This document shows positions 45,554 to 54,549 of a DNA stretch of 64,000 nt, piece by piece. The notes beneath the pieces were generated by a model. The model was not told the DNA's origin and made no database searches. It worked only from the letters and a program-made list of their open reading frames with translations. The stretch's first letter is position 1. Every line of letters begins with the position of its first letter. A program made the position numbers and the translations under genes. Source of the stretch: Longimicrobium terrae (GTDB lineage: Bacteria > Gemmatimonadota > Gemmatimonadetes > Longimicrobiales > Longimicrobiaceae); contig NZ_JACHIA010000025.1 in assembly GCF_014202995.1 (NCBI RefSeq), positions 1 through 64,000 on the forward strand. The letters run 5' to 3'.

Positions 45554-47332
45554 TCACACCCCGCGGCGGTCCGCGATCCAGCGGCGCACGCGGGCGCGGA
45601 GCATGGGGAGGGGCATGGCGCCCTCGGCGAGCACCACATCATGGAACGCGCGCAGGTCGAAGCGGTCGCCCAGCGCGGCGCGGGCTTCGTCGCGCATGGC
45701 CATGATCTCCAGGTACCCGGTCATGTACGTCACGATCTGCCCCGGCGTGGCGGCGTGCCGGTCGGCGTAACTCTCTGCCTGCGCACGCGGGCGGGCGGAG
45801 ATGGCCATCATGGAATCCACCGCGGCCGCGCGGGACAGCCCGAACGCGTGCATGGACGGATCGATCTCCATCCCCACCAGCGCGTCGGTGAGGTGGGCCA
45901 GCAGCCCCGAGCGGAGCAGATCGTCATCCACCATCCCGGACTCCCAGGCCAGGCGCTCGGCGTACATGCCCCAGCCCTCCACCAGCCCGCCCGTGCCGGA
46001 GCCGAGCAGGCGCAGGACCGGGTGCTGGCCGGGGCGTTCGCCGGTCCACACGATCTGCAGGTGGTGCCCCGGCCAGGCCTCGTGCGTCACGGACGAGGAG
46101 ATGTCCATGCGCGGGCTGCCCTCCGCGCCGAACAGGTTGAGGACGTACGTTCCCGGACGCGAGCCGTCCACCGCGGGCGCTTCGTACCACGCCGGCGGGC
46201 GCGAGCGCTCCGACCACTCGGGCGCGGCCTCCAGCACCAGCGAGTCCGGCGGCACGCGCGAGAACGCGGCCGGAAGCTGTCCGTGGATGCGGGCGATCAG
46301 CGCTCGCGTGGCCTCCATCTTGGCCTCGCGCGTGGCGAACAGGAACCGCGGATCCGTCCGCAGCGTCTCGCGCGCCCGGCGCAGCTCCGTTTCGCCGGTC
46401 AGCCGCCCGGCGATGGCGAGCAGTTCCGACTCCATCCCGGCCCTCGCCGTCCGCGCGCGGGCGACCATCTCCTCGGGCGCGACGTCCACGGAGGTGAGGG
46501 CGCGCACGGTGGCGCGGTAGCACGCGGCGCCGTTGGGGAGCGCAGACAGCCCGGCCTGGGCGCGGGCGCGCGGCAGGTACTCCGTTTCCACGAACGCCAG
46601 GTAGCGCCGCAGGGCGGGGTACACGCTGCCCCGCAGTTCGGCGCGCCATTCCTGGACGAAGGTGGCGTCCGCATCGCGCCGCGCGGGGCTCCAGAACGGC
46701 GAGTTCTCCACGGAATCGGGGAGCATTCCACGCACCTGTTCCGCCACGCGCAGCACGTTGTCGCGCGGCGCGGCGTACCCCGCCGCCAGCCCGGCGCGGA
46801 CATTGGCGATCTCCACGTCCACAAAGCGCGGGAGGTCTCGCCAGCGGGCCAGTGCCGCGGCGCGGTTCGCGGGGGAGCCTACCGGCTGGCGGGCGGCGGC
46901 GGTGGCCAGACCCAGGTGCCAGCCAAAGATCTGGTCCATGCCGCCCCACAGTTCGCGCCGGCAGACGCGCTCGCCGGCCGCGGCCTCCAGGTGCTCGGCC
47001 AGCATGCCGTGGGTCAGCCACTCCGGCGTGCCCCAGAGCGCGTCGGCGTTTACGCGCCGCAGTCGCGCCAGCCAGTCGTCCTGCCGCTGCTCCCACGCGC
47101 GCAGCGGGGCGGGGGAGCGGTCCGGCCACCGGTCCGGCGGCGTGGCGTCGCCCACCTCGGCGGCAACCGCGGGGTCACGCACCACCGACGCGCGGAGGAA
47201 CTCGTCCGCCACCGCGCGCACTTCCGCGGCACCGGCGGGCGTGGTCTGCGCCGCGAGCGGCCGCGCGGGAACCAGGGCGAGGGCCAGGAGCAGCGAGGCG
47301 GCGAGCTGGACGGGGATGTTGCGGGCGATCAT
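45554..47332 (-). CDS. Exported DUF885 zinc-peptidase-like protein
   Basis: 592 residues with a signal peptide (IPVQLAASLLLALALVPA, cleavage after LAA). DUF885 proteins resemble M3/M32-type metallopeptidases. The zinc motif HEAWPGHH is at about residue 416, and a conserved Glu follows in GLVEGWGMYAE. The C-terminal part holds the family pattern ESYADRHAATPGQIVTYMTGY. It should be a periplasmic or outer-surface peptidase, substrate unknown. The downstream gene is convergent, four bases past the stop, so transcripts overlap. Confidence 0.85.
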   Translation of the reverse strand: MIARNIPVQLAASLLLALALVPARPLAAQTTPAGAAEVRAVADEFLRASVVRDPAVAAEVGDATPPDRWPDRSPAPLRAWEQRQDDWLARLRRVNADALWGTPEWLTHGMLAEHLEAAAGERVCRRELWGGMDQIFGWHLGLATAAARQPVGSPANRAAALARWRDLPRFVDVEIANVRAGLAAGYAAPRDNVLRVAEQVRGMLPDSVENSPFWSPARRDADATFVQEWRAELRGSVYPALRRYLAFVETEYLPRARAQAGLSALPNGAACYRATVRALTSVDVAPEEMVARARTARAGMESELLAIAGRLTGETELRRARETLRTDPRFLFATREAKMEATRALIARIHGQLPAAFSRVPPDSLVLEAAPEWSERSRPPAWYEAPAVDGSRPGTYVLNLFGAEGSPRMDISSSVTHEAWPGHHLQIVWTGERPGQHPVLRLLGSGTGGLVEGWGMYAERLAWESGMVDDDLLRSGLLAHLTDALVGMEIDPSMHAFGLSRAAAVDSMMAISARPRAQAESYADRHAATPGQIVTYMTGYLEIMAMRDEARAALGDRFDLRAFHDVVLAEGAMPLPMLRARVRRWIADRRGV

Positions 47333-47572
47333 GGGACGGAAGGGCGGAGTAGGCGGATGGCGAACCGCGGGGCATCATCATTATGCCGAGGGGCGGTCGT
47401 CGCGCAAACGGTCAATCGACCGAGGTGGCGTACGATGCTGGACCGACGTTCGCCTGGCCTGACAACGGGGACCATCCGCACGGGCTCTGGCGAGGGATCG
47501 TGCGCGGCTGGCCCGGCTCCTGCACGCCGGTCACCGCCTGGGAACATCGCAAACCCGATGCAGGAGGGACGG

Positions 47573-47812
47573 ATGGGCAAGCTGGGAGGCAAGCTGATGT
47601 GGGCCATCGCGGGAACGGCCGCCAACAAGATGGCGCGCAGCTACACGCGTTCCGCGCTGCACCGCGATGACGGCGCGCCCCGGCTGCCCCGCAAGGCACG
47701 CCGCCAGGACGGCATGGGGATGATGCTGGGCTGGGCGGTCGCCACGGGGGTGATCCTGGCCATCGCCGACGTGCTCACCGAGCAGGGCAAGGACTCCGCC
47801 CACGCCCGCTGA
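47573..47812 (+). CDS. DUF4235-like small membrane protein
   Basis: 79 residues. The ATG at 47573 has GGAGG six bases upstream. The sequence GKLGGKLMWAIAGTAANKMA, with later GWAVATGVILAIADVL, follows the DUF4235 pattern of small proteins with one or two weak membrane segments joined by a basic loop (PRLPRKARRQDG). Function unknown. It lies 180 bases upstream of a CsbD-like gene, and both may be part of a stress response. Confidence 0.6.
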   Translation: MGKLGGKLMWAIAGTAANKMARSYTRSALHRDDGAPRLPRKARRQDGMGMMLGWAVATGVILAIADVLTEQGKDSAHAR

Positions 47813-47992
47813 ACCCGCGCGCCAGACGACGGCGGCTGCATCCCGACGGGGTGCGGCCGCTTCTTTGTCCAGGTACCCTGATCGCGGGCAAGCGGTGGCA
47901 CAGCAGCAAGTTGTCTGCCTCCGGAAACGCGGTACGCCTCTTGCTTTTCTCTCCTGCGACGACGGAAACGACCTCAAAGGGAGATGACGACC

Positions 47993-48193
47993 ATGGACGA
48001 GCGCAATCTGACCGACCGCGGTCTCGACAACAATCTCACCGGCAAGCTCAAGGATCTGGGCGGCAAGGTGAAGGACGCGGTGGGTGGCCTTACCGGCGAC
48101 ACCAGCCTGCAGGCCGAGGGCAAGGGCGACCAGCTCGAGGGCAAGCTGCAGGACAAGCTTGGCGACGTACAGCGCGGCATCGACAAGCTCTAA
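47993..48193 (+). CDS. CsbD-like stress protein
   Basis: 66 residues, very hydrophilic, with the CsbD pattern NNLTGKLKDLGGKVKDAVGG and a second similar half (AEGKGDQLEGKLQDKLGD). CsbD proteins are small stress-induced, mostly unstructured proteins, in Bacillus under the general stress regulon. AAAGGGAG lies nine bases before this ATG. An ATG at 47984 sits too close to that site, so the later one is preferred. A terminator follows at 48220. Confidence 0.85.
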   Translation: MDERNLTDRGLDNNLTGKLKDLGGKVKDAVGGLTGDTSLQAEGKGDQLEGKLQDKLGDVQRGIDKL

Positions 48194-48219
48194 TCCGCCG
48201 TTAACCGCCAGCAGCAACG

Positions 48220-48255
48220 AGCGCGGCGGCCTTCGGGCCGCCGCGCTCTTTTGTT
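48220..48255 (+). terminator. Terminator of the CsbD-like gene
   Basis: Perfect 12-base arms AGCGCGGCGGCC and GGCCGCCGCGCT with a TTCG tetraloop, followed by CTTTTGTTG. Confidence 0.95.
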
Positions 48256-48724
48256 GTGCCTCATTTGGTGATCGCGCCGGGCCGGCCCGAGAGTGGCCCC
48301 CGTTCGGGTCGGCACCACCGGCCGGGCGGCGGGTTCGGTGTGCGTCGGCCGACGTGACGTGCGCGCGTAGTCCGCTAGAGCGAATGAATCCGCCGCTCCA
48401 GAAGCGGTAAGCCCCCGAACCGGCCGCTGGCGCGTCCGGTTCGGGGCTTCAACTGCATGTGCGGCGGCAAGGCTCGACGCGCGTAGCATTGTTGGCTCGG
48501 CGACGAGCAGATCCTTCGCTGGCGCCAGGTGCCTGCGCGGCGGATGGTCCGGCCGGTTCCTCCTCTTGAGCGGCGGTTTAATTCGCTCAACGGGAATGCG
48601 GCTCGGATGCGGGTGTGTCGCGCCCTCGACAGTCTCTTCCTCACGTCCAACCCGAGATACGAGACGGGTTCCATCCCCGATCGCGGATGGAACCCGTCTC
48701 AACTTCCCGCCCGCCGATCACCAA
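48256..48724. other. Intergenic region with hairpins
   Basis: 469 bases without a credible gene. It holds a hairpin near 48411-48449 (arms around CCCCGAACCGG) and a perfect 16-base inverted repeat, 48661-48676 and 48685-48700 (GAGACGGGTTCCATCC). The latter lies just past the stop of the YtxJ-like gene and may end its transcript although no T run follows. Confidence 0.6.
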
Positions 48725-49042
48725 TCAGGCGAGCTGTTCTTCCAAGTCCTTGGCGCGCACGTCAAAGTGCGTGGCGGTGTACCCCGTCTTGCCATTGCGC
48801 AGCACGATCACCTGCGGCGACTCATGCTCGATCCCCGTCTTTTCCGCCACGTACACGCTGGCTTCGGGCGCCTGGTGCACGTCCAGGCGGTACACGGGCG
48901 CATCCGGCTGGCGCTCCAGGAACGCTTCCATCTCGCCGCGCGCGTTGGCGCTGATGGGGCACGTCATGCTGTACTTGAAAAGGATGGCGGTGTCGGCGCT
49001 CAGCGCCTCGTCCACGTCCTGAGTCGTCGCGATCTGCTTCAT
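48725..49042 (-). CDS. ytxJ: YtxJ/DUF2847 monothiol bacilliredoxin-like protein
   Basis: 105 residues with a thioredoxin-like fold: AILFKYSMTCPISANARGEM holds the single redox Cys (TCPIS), and ESPQVIVLRNGKTGYTATHF the cis-Pro loop. YtxJ proteins are linked to bacillithiol-dependent redox control of protein thiols, which suggests the organism makes bacillithiol or a similar thiol. GGAGGG sits four bases before the ATG. It is transcribed alone on the minus strand. Confidence 0.85.
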   Translation of the reverse strand: MKQIATTQDVDEALSADTAILFKYSMTCPISANARGEMEAFLERQPDAPVYRLDVHQAPEASVYVAEKTGIEHESPQVIVLRNGKTGYTATHFDVRAKDLEEQLA

Positions 49043-49552
49043 CCTGCCCTCCAGTAGGTTACCCCGGGGACGGCGCACCCGGCCGGGCGCCGCCAATGAG
49101 CCCGCGCAGGCGCAATCCGCATACCGTCTCCCGCGGCCCGGGCGCCGCGCCCCCGCGGCTCCGCCCCGGCCCGCCGCCTCGCGCGGGCCACCTCGCGCGG
49201 GCCGCTGGAGCGATCGAGGGTGGGGCGCGCACGTCCCAATCCCCCGCTCCGGCTTGTTCGCGCCCCGCTTCGGACAGCTTATCCCGTCATCACACCGCCG
49301 ATCCGTCATCAAAACATCGCCCGCCTTGAAGATGTCATGAAAGGGTACGCACCCTGAGCGGTACCGTGTGGTTCATATCAAGCGTTGCAGTGGTTTGTGA
49401 GACCTACTCCGCACGTGATGTCCACTGGGGCGCGGCCGCAGGGGAGAGCCGGCGGGCTGCGAAGAGACGTGCTGTGCAACGGGTTGACGTTGCAGGCCGG
49501 GCCCGCGTTCTTTCAATGCTGAACAGGACCGCCCACCTATCCAGGAATGCCC
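49043..49552. other. Intergenic region upstream of the FG-GAP gene family
   Basis: 510 bases. No gene seen except the promoter dyad at 49475-49515. The first 200 bases are extremely G+C-rich. The rest contains ordinary sequence with a likely promoter for the YtxJ-like gene close to 49060. Confidence 0.4.
49475..49515 (+). promoter_or_regulatory. Conserved promoter dyad, copy 1
   Basis: TGCAAC (49475-49480) and GTTGCA (49489-49494) form an inverted repeat around a TTGACG -35-like box (49484-49489). Seventeen bases further is GTTCTT, part of the conserved GCGTTCTTTCA. The same layout and spacing occur before both following paralogues. Confidence 0.8.
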
Positions 49553-51691
49553 ATGAAATGGCCCCGCCTTCTGGTCGCCCTGCCGCTGCTGGCCGCATGC
49601 GAGCGGCAGATCACCACGCCCGAGCAGACGCCCTTCGAGTCTGACCTGATGGAAGTCGGCCCGGCGACGACGGATCTGCTTCAGCCCGGTCCGCGCGTGC
49701 CCACGCTGGAGCGCGACGGGCTGATGTCGGCCACCGCCGCGCCGGTGATGACGACGGGGCCCAACCCGGACCTGCTGTGGCGCCGGAGTGTGAGCGGCGA
49801 GAACACGGTCTGGCGGATGAAGGACACCACGTACACCGGTTCCGCCATCGGCCTGCCGACCGCGGCGGCCGCGTGGGAAGTGGGCGGCGTGGCGGACTTC
49901 AACCGCGACCGGCGGCCGGACATCCTGTGGCGGCGCGGGTCCACGTCCAGCAACGTGATCTGGATCCTGAACGGCGCGGGCGGCGTGGCGGACATCGTCG
50001 CGCTCCCGACCTCCGCGCCGGAGTGGAAGATGGCGGGCGCGGGCGACTTCAACCGCGACGGCTCTCCCGACATCCTGTGGCGCCGCCCGTCCACCTCCAG
50101 TGTCGTGCTCTGGATGATGAACGGCGCGACGCTGGTTGACATCGTGGCGCTCCCTGCGCTGGACAGCACGTGGTCCGTCGGCGGCATCGCGGACATGACG
50201 GGCGACGGCTTCCCCGACATCCTCACCCGCAAGGTGAGCACGGGGACCAACGTCCTGTGGCGGATGAACGGCGTGCAGAAGGCGGAAGAGATCACGCTCG
50301 CTCCACTGGCCTGGCCGTGGGTGCTGGCGGGCGCGGGCGACTTCAACGATGACGGCAAGGCGGACCTGGTGTGGCGCCATCCCACGTCGCGCAAATCCGT
50401 GATCTGGTTGATGAACGGCACCACCTACACCGGCGTGTACAGCTATCTGCCGGAAGTACATCCCGAGTGGTCCATCGTGGGCGTGGCCGACTTCGATCCG
50501 CCGCCGCCCGTGCCGTCGTCCGTGACGGCGACCGCGGTGAGCGGAAGCCGCGTGGACGTGGCGTGGGCGGATTCGTCGGCGCTGGAGACGGAGTTCCGGG
50601 TGGAAGTGCGCGCGGGCTCGTCCACCACGTGGACTCTGCTGGCCACCGTGCCCGCGAACACGACGACGTACTCGCACACCAACGCCGTCGTGAACGTGCA
50701 GTACAGCTACCGTGTCACCGCCTGCGACGGTAGCGCCTGCTCCGCGCCCTCCATGATCGCGACGGCGACGCCCCCGGTGTCCGCGCCGACCGCCACCACG
50801 GGCAGCCCGTATCTGGTGGGGACGACGAGCGGCGTGAGCGGAACCGCCGTGCCGAATGGCTTGGCGACCGTGGGCTGGCTGGAACTGGATGACAACGCGG
50901 GGATGACCAGCCCGGCCTCGTCCGACACGGCCAGCCTGGGATCGGCGTCGGCGCAGCAGACGCTGTCGCGCTCGTTCGCCGGGCTGACGGTGGGTGGCAC
51001 CTACTACTACCGCATCGTGGCGCGGAACAGCGCCGGGACGACCTACGGCCAGACCCGGAGTTTCGTGATCGTGGTGCCGCCGGCGCCCGTGGGGCTGAAC
51101 GCGACGTTCATCACCAGCGCACTGGCGAACTCGGTGGACTGGACGCTGCCCGCCAACTACGGCGTTCCCCAGTCCCTCGAGGGCTTCCGCATCGAGCGCC
51201 GGCGCAGCGACGAGACCACGTGGACGACCCGTGACTGGACGGATCCGGCGTTCTGCGGCACCATCAGCAATGGCCACTGCGGCGACTACAGCATCAACAT
51301 TCGAACGCCCACCACGTACTTCTACCGGGTGCAGGTCTGCAACAACGTCGGCTGCGGTCCGTGGGCGGAAACCAGCGTGACCACGCAGGAGTTCGCGGCT
51401 CCCAGCAATCTGGTCGCCACCGCGGGCGCGCGCAGGGTCACGCTCACCTGGCAGGACAACACCGACGCCGAGCGCGCGTACGTGATCAGCCGCCGCTCCG
51501 AGGCGGACTCCACCTGGCAGAGGATCGGCAGGACGGACGCCAACAACACCGTGTACGGCGACACCAACGTGACGCCGGGCGTGCGCTACTACTACCGGGT
51601 CTACGGGTCTACCTCCACCGAACGGGGGGAGACCTTCTACTACTACGCCACGACGCCCTTCTCCAACGAGGCCACGGCGGTTCCGTACTGA
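49553..51691 (+). CDS. FG-GAP/VCBS and fibronectin-III lipoprotein, paralogue 1
   Basis: 712 residues. The lipobox is LLAAC (Cys about 17). Residues about 70-320 contain five to six FG-GAP/VCBS-type blades of about 47 residues, each ending in a calcium-loop motif such as VADFNRDRRPDILWRR or AGDFNRDGSPDILWRR; together they would make a beta-propeller. From about residue 325 to the end there are four FN3-like domains (for example ATAVSGSRVDVAWADSSALE and ATAGARRVTLTWQDNTDAE). No enzyme motif. It is likely a surface-anchored binding or adhesion protein. The start was set at MKWPRLL, shared with the two paralogues. It has its own promoter and terminator. Confidence 0.85.
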   Translation: MKWPRLLVALPLLAACERQITTPEQTPFESDLMEVGPATTDLLQPGPRVPTLERDGLMSATAAPVMTTGPNPDLLWRRSVSGENTVWRMKDTTYTGSAIGLPTAAAAWEVGGVADFNRDRRPDILWRRGSTSSNVIWILNGAGGVADIVALPTSAPEWKMAGAGDFNRDGSPDILWRRPSTSSVVLWMMNGATLVDIVALPALDSTWSVGGIADMTGDGFPDILTRKVSTGTNVLWRMNGVQKAEEITLAPLAWPWVLAGAGDFNDDGKADLVWRHPTSRKSVIWLMNGTTYTGVYSYLPEVHPEWSIVGVADFDPPPPVPSSVTATAVSGSRVDVAWADSSALETEFRVEVRAGSSTTWTLLATVPANTTTYSHTNAVVNVQYSYRVTACDGSACSAPSMIATATPPVSAPTATTGSPYLVGTTSGVSGTAVPNGLATVGWLELDDNAGMTSPASSDTASLGSASAQQTLSRSFAGLTVGGTYYYRIVARNSAGTTYGQTRSFVIVVPPAPVGLNATFITSALANSVDWTLPANYGVPQSLEGFRIERRRSDETTWTTRDWTDPAFCGTISNGHCGDYSINIRTPTTYFYRVQVCNNVGCGPWAETSVTTQEFAAPSNLVATAGARRVTLTWQDNTDAERAYVISRRSEADSTWQRIGRTDANNTVYGDTNVTPGVRYYYRVYGSTSTERGETFYYYATTPFSNEATAVPY

Positions 51692-51754
51692 TCGAAAGCC
51701 GCCATCCGCCGCGCGGCAAGATGAAGCGTGCCGGGTAGATGGGGATGAACATGG

Positions 51755-51787
51755 AAAGCGGAGCCGGGCAACCGGCTCCGCTTTTTC
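51755..51787 (+). terminator. Terminator of paralogue 1
   Basis: Arms AGCGGAGCCGG and CCGGCTCCGCT with loop GCAA, followed by TTTTT. Confidence 0.95.
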
Positions 51788-51972
51788 GTGCAGATGACTA
51801 TCGGCAGCGTGTCGTGAAAAGGACGCGTCTGCGCCGGTGGACCATCCCGTCGCAACCGGCGGGCGCGGCGTGACTCGCGGTTCCGTGCGCCGCCGCGATG
51901 CGTCGCGGACCCGCGATGTCCGCTGGGTGTCGGACGCCCAATCGGAGTCCGCCGGGGGCAGGGATGCGAACG

Positions 51973-52006
51973 CTGCAACCGCTTGACGTTGCAGGGGATT
52001 ACCGCG
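51973..52006 (+). promoter_or_regulatory. Conserved promoter dyad, copy 2
   Basis: CTGCAAC (51973-51979), TTGACG (51983-51988) and GTTGCAG (51988-51994), then seventeen bases to GTTCTT within the shared GCGTTCTTTCA. Same spacing as copies 1 and 3. Confidence 0.85.
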
Positions 52007-52052
52007 TTCTTTCAGCGTTCCGCCATGCCGTCCCACCCGTTCTGAACGATCC

Positions 52053-54191
52053 ATGAAATGGCCCCGCCTTCTGGTCGCCCTGCCGCTGCTGGCCGCATGC
52101 GAGCGGCAGATCACCACGCCCGAGCAGACGCCCTTTGAGTCTGACCTGATGGAAGTCGGCCCGCTGACGACGGATCTGCTTCAGCCCGGTCCGCGCGTGC
52201 CCACGCTGGAGCGCGACGGGCTGATGTCGGCCACCGCCGCGCCGGTGATGACCACGGGGCCCAACCCGGACCTGCTGTGGCGCCGCAGCGTCAGCGGCGA
52301 GAACACGGTCTGGCGGATGAAGGACACCACGTACACCGGTTCCGCCATCGGCCTGCCCAGCGCGGCGACGGCGTGGGAAGTGGGCGGCGTGGCGGACTTC
52401 AACCGCGACCGGCGGCCGGATATCCTGTGGCGGCGCGCGTCCACCTCCAGCAACGTCATCTGGATCCTGAATGGCGCGGGCGGCGTGGCGGACATCGTCG
52501 CGCTCCCGACCTCCGCGCCGGAGTGGAAGATGGCGGGCGCGGGCGACTTCAACCGCGACGGCTCGCCCGACATCCTGTGGCGCCGCCCGTCCACATCCAG
52601 CGTGGTTCTGTGGATGATGAACGGCGCGACGCTCACCGACATCGTGGCGCTCCCCGCGCTGGATAGTACATGGTCCGTCGGCGGCATCGCGGACATGACG
52701 GGCGATGGATTTCCCGACATCCTCACCCGCAAGGTGAGCACGGGGACCAACGTGCTGTGGCGGATGAACGGCGTGCAGAAGGCGGAAGAGATCACGCTGG
52801 CGCCGCTGGCCTGGCCGTGGATTCTGGCCGGCGCCGGCGACTTTACGGACGACGGCAAGGCGGACCTGGTGTGGCGCCACCCCACGTCGCGCAAGAGCGT
52901 GATCTGGGTGATGAACGGCACCACGTACACCGGCGTCTACACCTACCTGCCGGAAGTGCACCCCGAGTGGTCCATCGTGGGCGTGGCCGACTTCGATCCG
53001 CCTCCCCCCGTGCCGTCGTCCGTGACGGCGACCGCGGTGAGCGGAAGCCGCGTGGACCTGGCGTGGGCGGATTCGTCGGCGCTGGAGACGGAGTTCCGGG
53101 TGGAGGTGCGGGCGGGCTCGTCCACCACGTGGACCCTGCTGGCCACGCTGCCGGCCAACACGACGACGTTCTCGCACACGAACACCGTGGTGAACGTGCA
53201 GTACAGCTACCGCGTGATCGCGTGCGACGGCAGTGCCTGCTCCGCGCCCTCCGCCATTGTGTCGGCGACGCCGGGCCAGTCCGCACCCACCGCCGACACG
53301 GGGATCGTCACCGCGCTGGGGACCACCACCACTGTGTCCGGCAGTGCCGTGCCGAACGGCCTGCCGACCGTCGGCTGGCTGGAACTGGATGACAACGCGG
53401 GATTCACCAGCCCGGCTTCGTCGGACACGGCCAGCCTGGGTTCGGCGTCGGCGCCCAAGGGGATCGAGCGCTCGTTCAGCGGCCTGACGGTGGGCGGCAC
53501 CTACTACTTCCGCATGGTGGCGCGGAACAGCGCGGGGACGACCTACGGCTCGGCGCGCAGCTTCGTGGTCGCCGCGCCGCCCGCGCCCGTGGGGCTGAAC
53601 GCGACGTTCATCACCAGCAGCCTGGCCAACTCGGTGGACTGGACGTTCCCGGACAACTACGGAATCTCCTACTCCGTCGACGGGTTCCGCATTGAGCGCC
53701 GGCGCAGCGACGAAACCACGTGGACGACCCGTGACTGGCGGGAACCGGCGTTCTGCGGCAGCGCCGGCAACGGGCACTGCGGCGATTACGACATCAACGT
53801 GCGGACGCCCACCACGTACGTCTACCGCGTGCAGCTGTGCAACGGCGTGGGCTGCGGTCCCTGGGCGGAGACCAGCGTGACCACCCAGGTGTTCGCGGCG
53901 CCCACCAACCTGGTCGCGACGGCCGGGGCTGGAAAGGTGACGCTCACCTGGCAGGACAACACCTCCAGCGAAGACTCGTACCGGATCTCGCGCCGCTCCG
54001 AGGCGGATTCGGTGTGGCACAGCATCAACGAGGTGGACCCCAACGTCACCACGGTGACGGATAACAGCGTAACGCCGGGCGTGCGCTACGAGTACCGGGT
54101 TGAGGCTTTTGCGTCCAGCGGCACCATGAGCAGCGGGTTCAAGTACCAGTACTCGGACTATTCCAACGTGGCCACGGCCGTTCCGTACTGA
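52053..54191 (+). CDS. FG-GAP/VCBS and fibronectin-III lipoprotein, paralogue 2
   Basis: 712 residues, the same domain order as paralogue 1. The first 330 residues are nearly identical to it (lipobox LLAAC, blades VADFNRDRRPDILWRR, IADMTGDGFPDILTRK). The FN3 part diverges more, with different loops (for example SAPTADTGIVTALGTTTTVS against SAPTATTGSPYLVGTTSGVS). This uneven similarity suggests a recent duplication or gene conversion of the propeller part while the FN3 tail changed. It has its own promoter dyad and terminator. Confidence 0.85.
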   Translation: MKWPRLLVALPLLAACERQITTPEQTPFESDLMEVGPLTTDLLQPGPRVPTLERDGLMSATAAPVMTTGPNPDLLWRRSVSGENTVWRMKDTTYTGSAIGLPSAATAWEVGGVADFNRDRRPDILWRRASTSSNVIWILNGAGGVADIVALPTSAPEWKMAGAGDFNRDGSPDILWRRPSTSSVVLWMMNGATLTDIVALPALDSTWSVGGIADMTGDGFPDILTRKVSTGTNVLWRMNGVQKAEEITLAPLAWPWILAGAGDFTDDGKADLVWRHPTSRKSVIWVMNGTTYTGVYTYLPEVHPEWSIVGVADFDPPPPVPSSVTATAVSGSRVDLAWADSSALETEFRVEVRAGSSTTWTLLATLPANTTTFSHTNTVVNVQYSYRVIACDGSACSAPSAIVSATPGQSAPTADTGIVTALGTTTTVSGSAVPNGLPTVGWLELDDNAGFTSPASSDTASLGSASAPKGIERSFSGLTVGGTYYFRMVARNSAGTTYGSARSFVVAAPPAPVGLNATFITSSLANSVDWTFPDNYGISYSVDGFRIERRRSDETTWTTRDWREPAFCGSAGNGHCGDYDINVRTPTTYVYRVQLCNGVGCGPWAETSVTTQVFAAPTNLVATAGAGKVTLTWQDNTSSEDSYRISRRSEADSVWHSINEVDPNVTTVTDNSVTPGVRYEYRVEAFASSGTMSSGFKYQYSDYSNVATAVPY

Positions 54192-54247
54192 CCGGCCTCG
54201 CCGTCCCCCGCGGGAAACCGCGCGCCGGGTGGGTGGGATGAACATTG

Positions 54248-54282
54248 AAAGCGGAGCCGGGGCAACCCGGCTCCGCTTTTTC
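54248..54282 (+). terminator. Terminator of paralogue 2
   Basis: Arms AGCGGAGCCGGG and CCCGGCTCCGCT with loop GCAA, followed by TTTTT; near-copy of the paralogue 1 terminator. Confidence 0.95.
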
Positions 54283-54471
54283 ATCGGGGATTATTCCTTC
54301 CCCGTTTGGTCGTAAAATGATGTTCGTAACGGGATGAACAGTCGTTGCGCACACGGGATGGCGCGGCGCCGCTCGCGGCCGGTTACGCGGTGACAATGCC
54401 CGCCCAGGCCGGGATGTCCGCTGGGGATCGGAGCGTGCGGCGCGCTTCCATCGGCAGAAGCGGGCGGAACC

Positions 54472-54511
54472 CTGCAACCGCTTGACGTTGCAGCGGTTCG
54501 GCGCGTTCTTT
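54472..54511 (+). promoter_or_regulatory. Conserved promoter dyad, copy 3
   Basis: CTGCAAC (54472-54478), TTGACG (54482-54487) and GTTGCAG (54487-54493), then seventeen bases to GTTCTT in GCGTTCTTTCA. The surrounding DNA is much less similar, so the element is conserved on its own. Confidence 0.85.
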
Positions 54512-54549
54512 CAAGCTGTACGGTACGGATCACCCCTCCCAGGACGCCC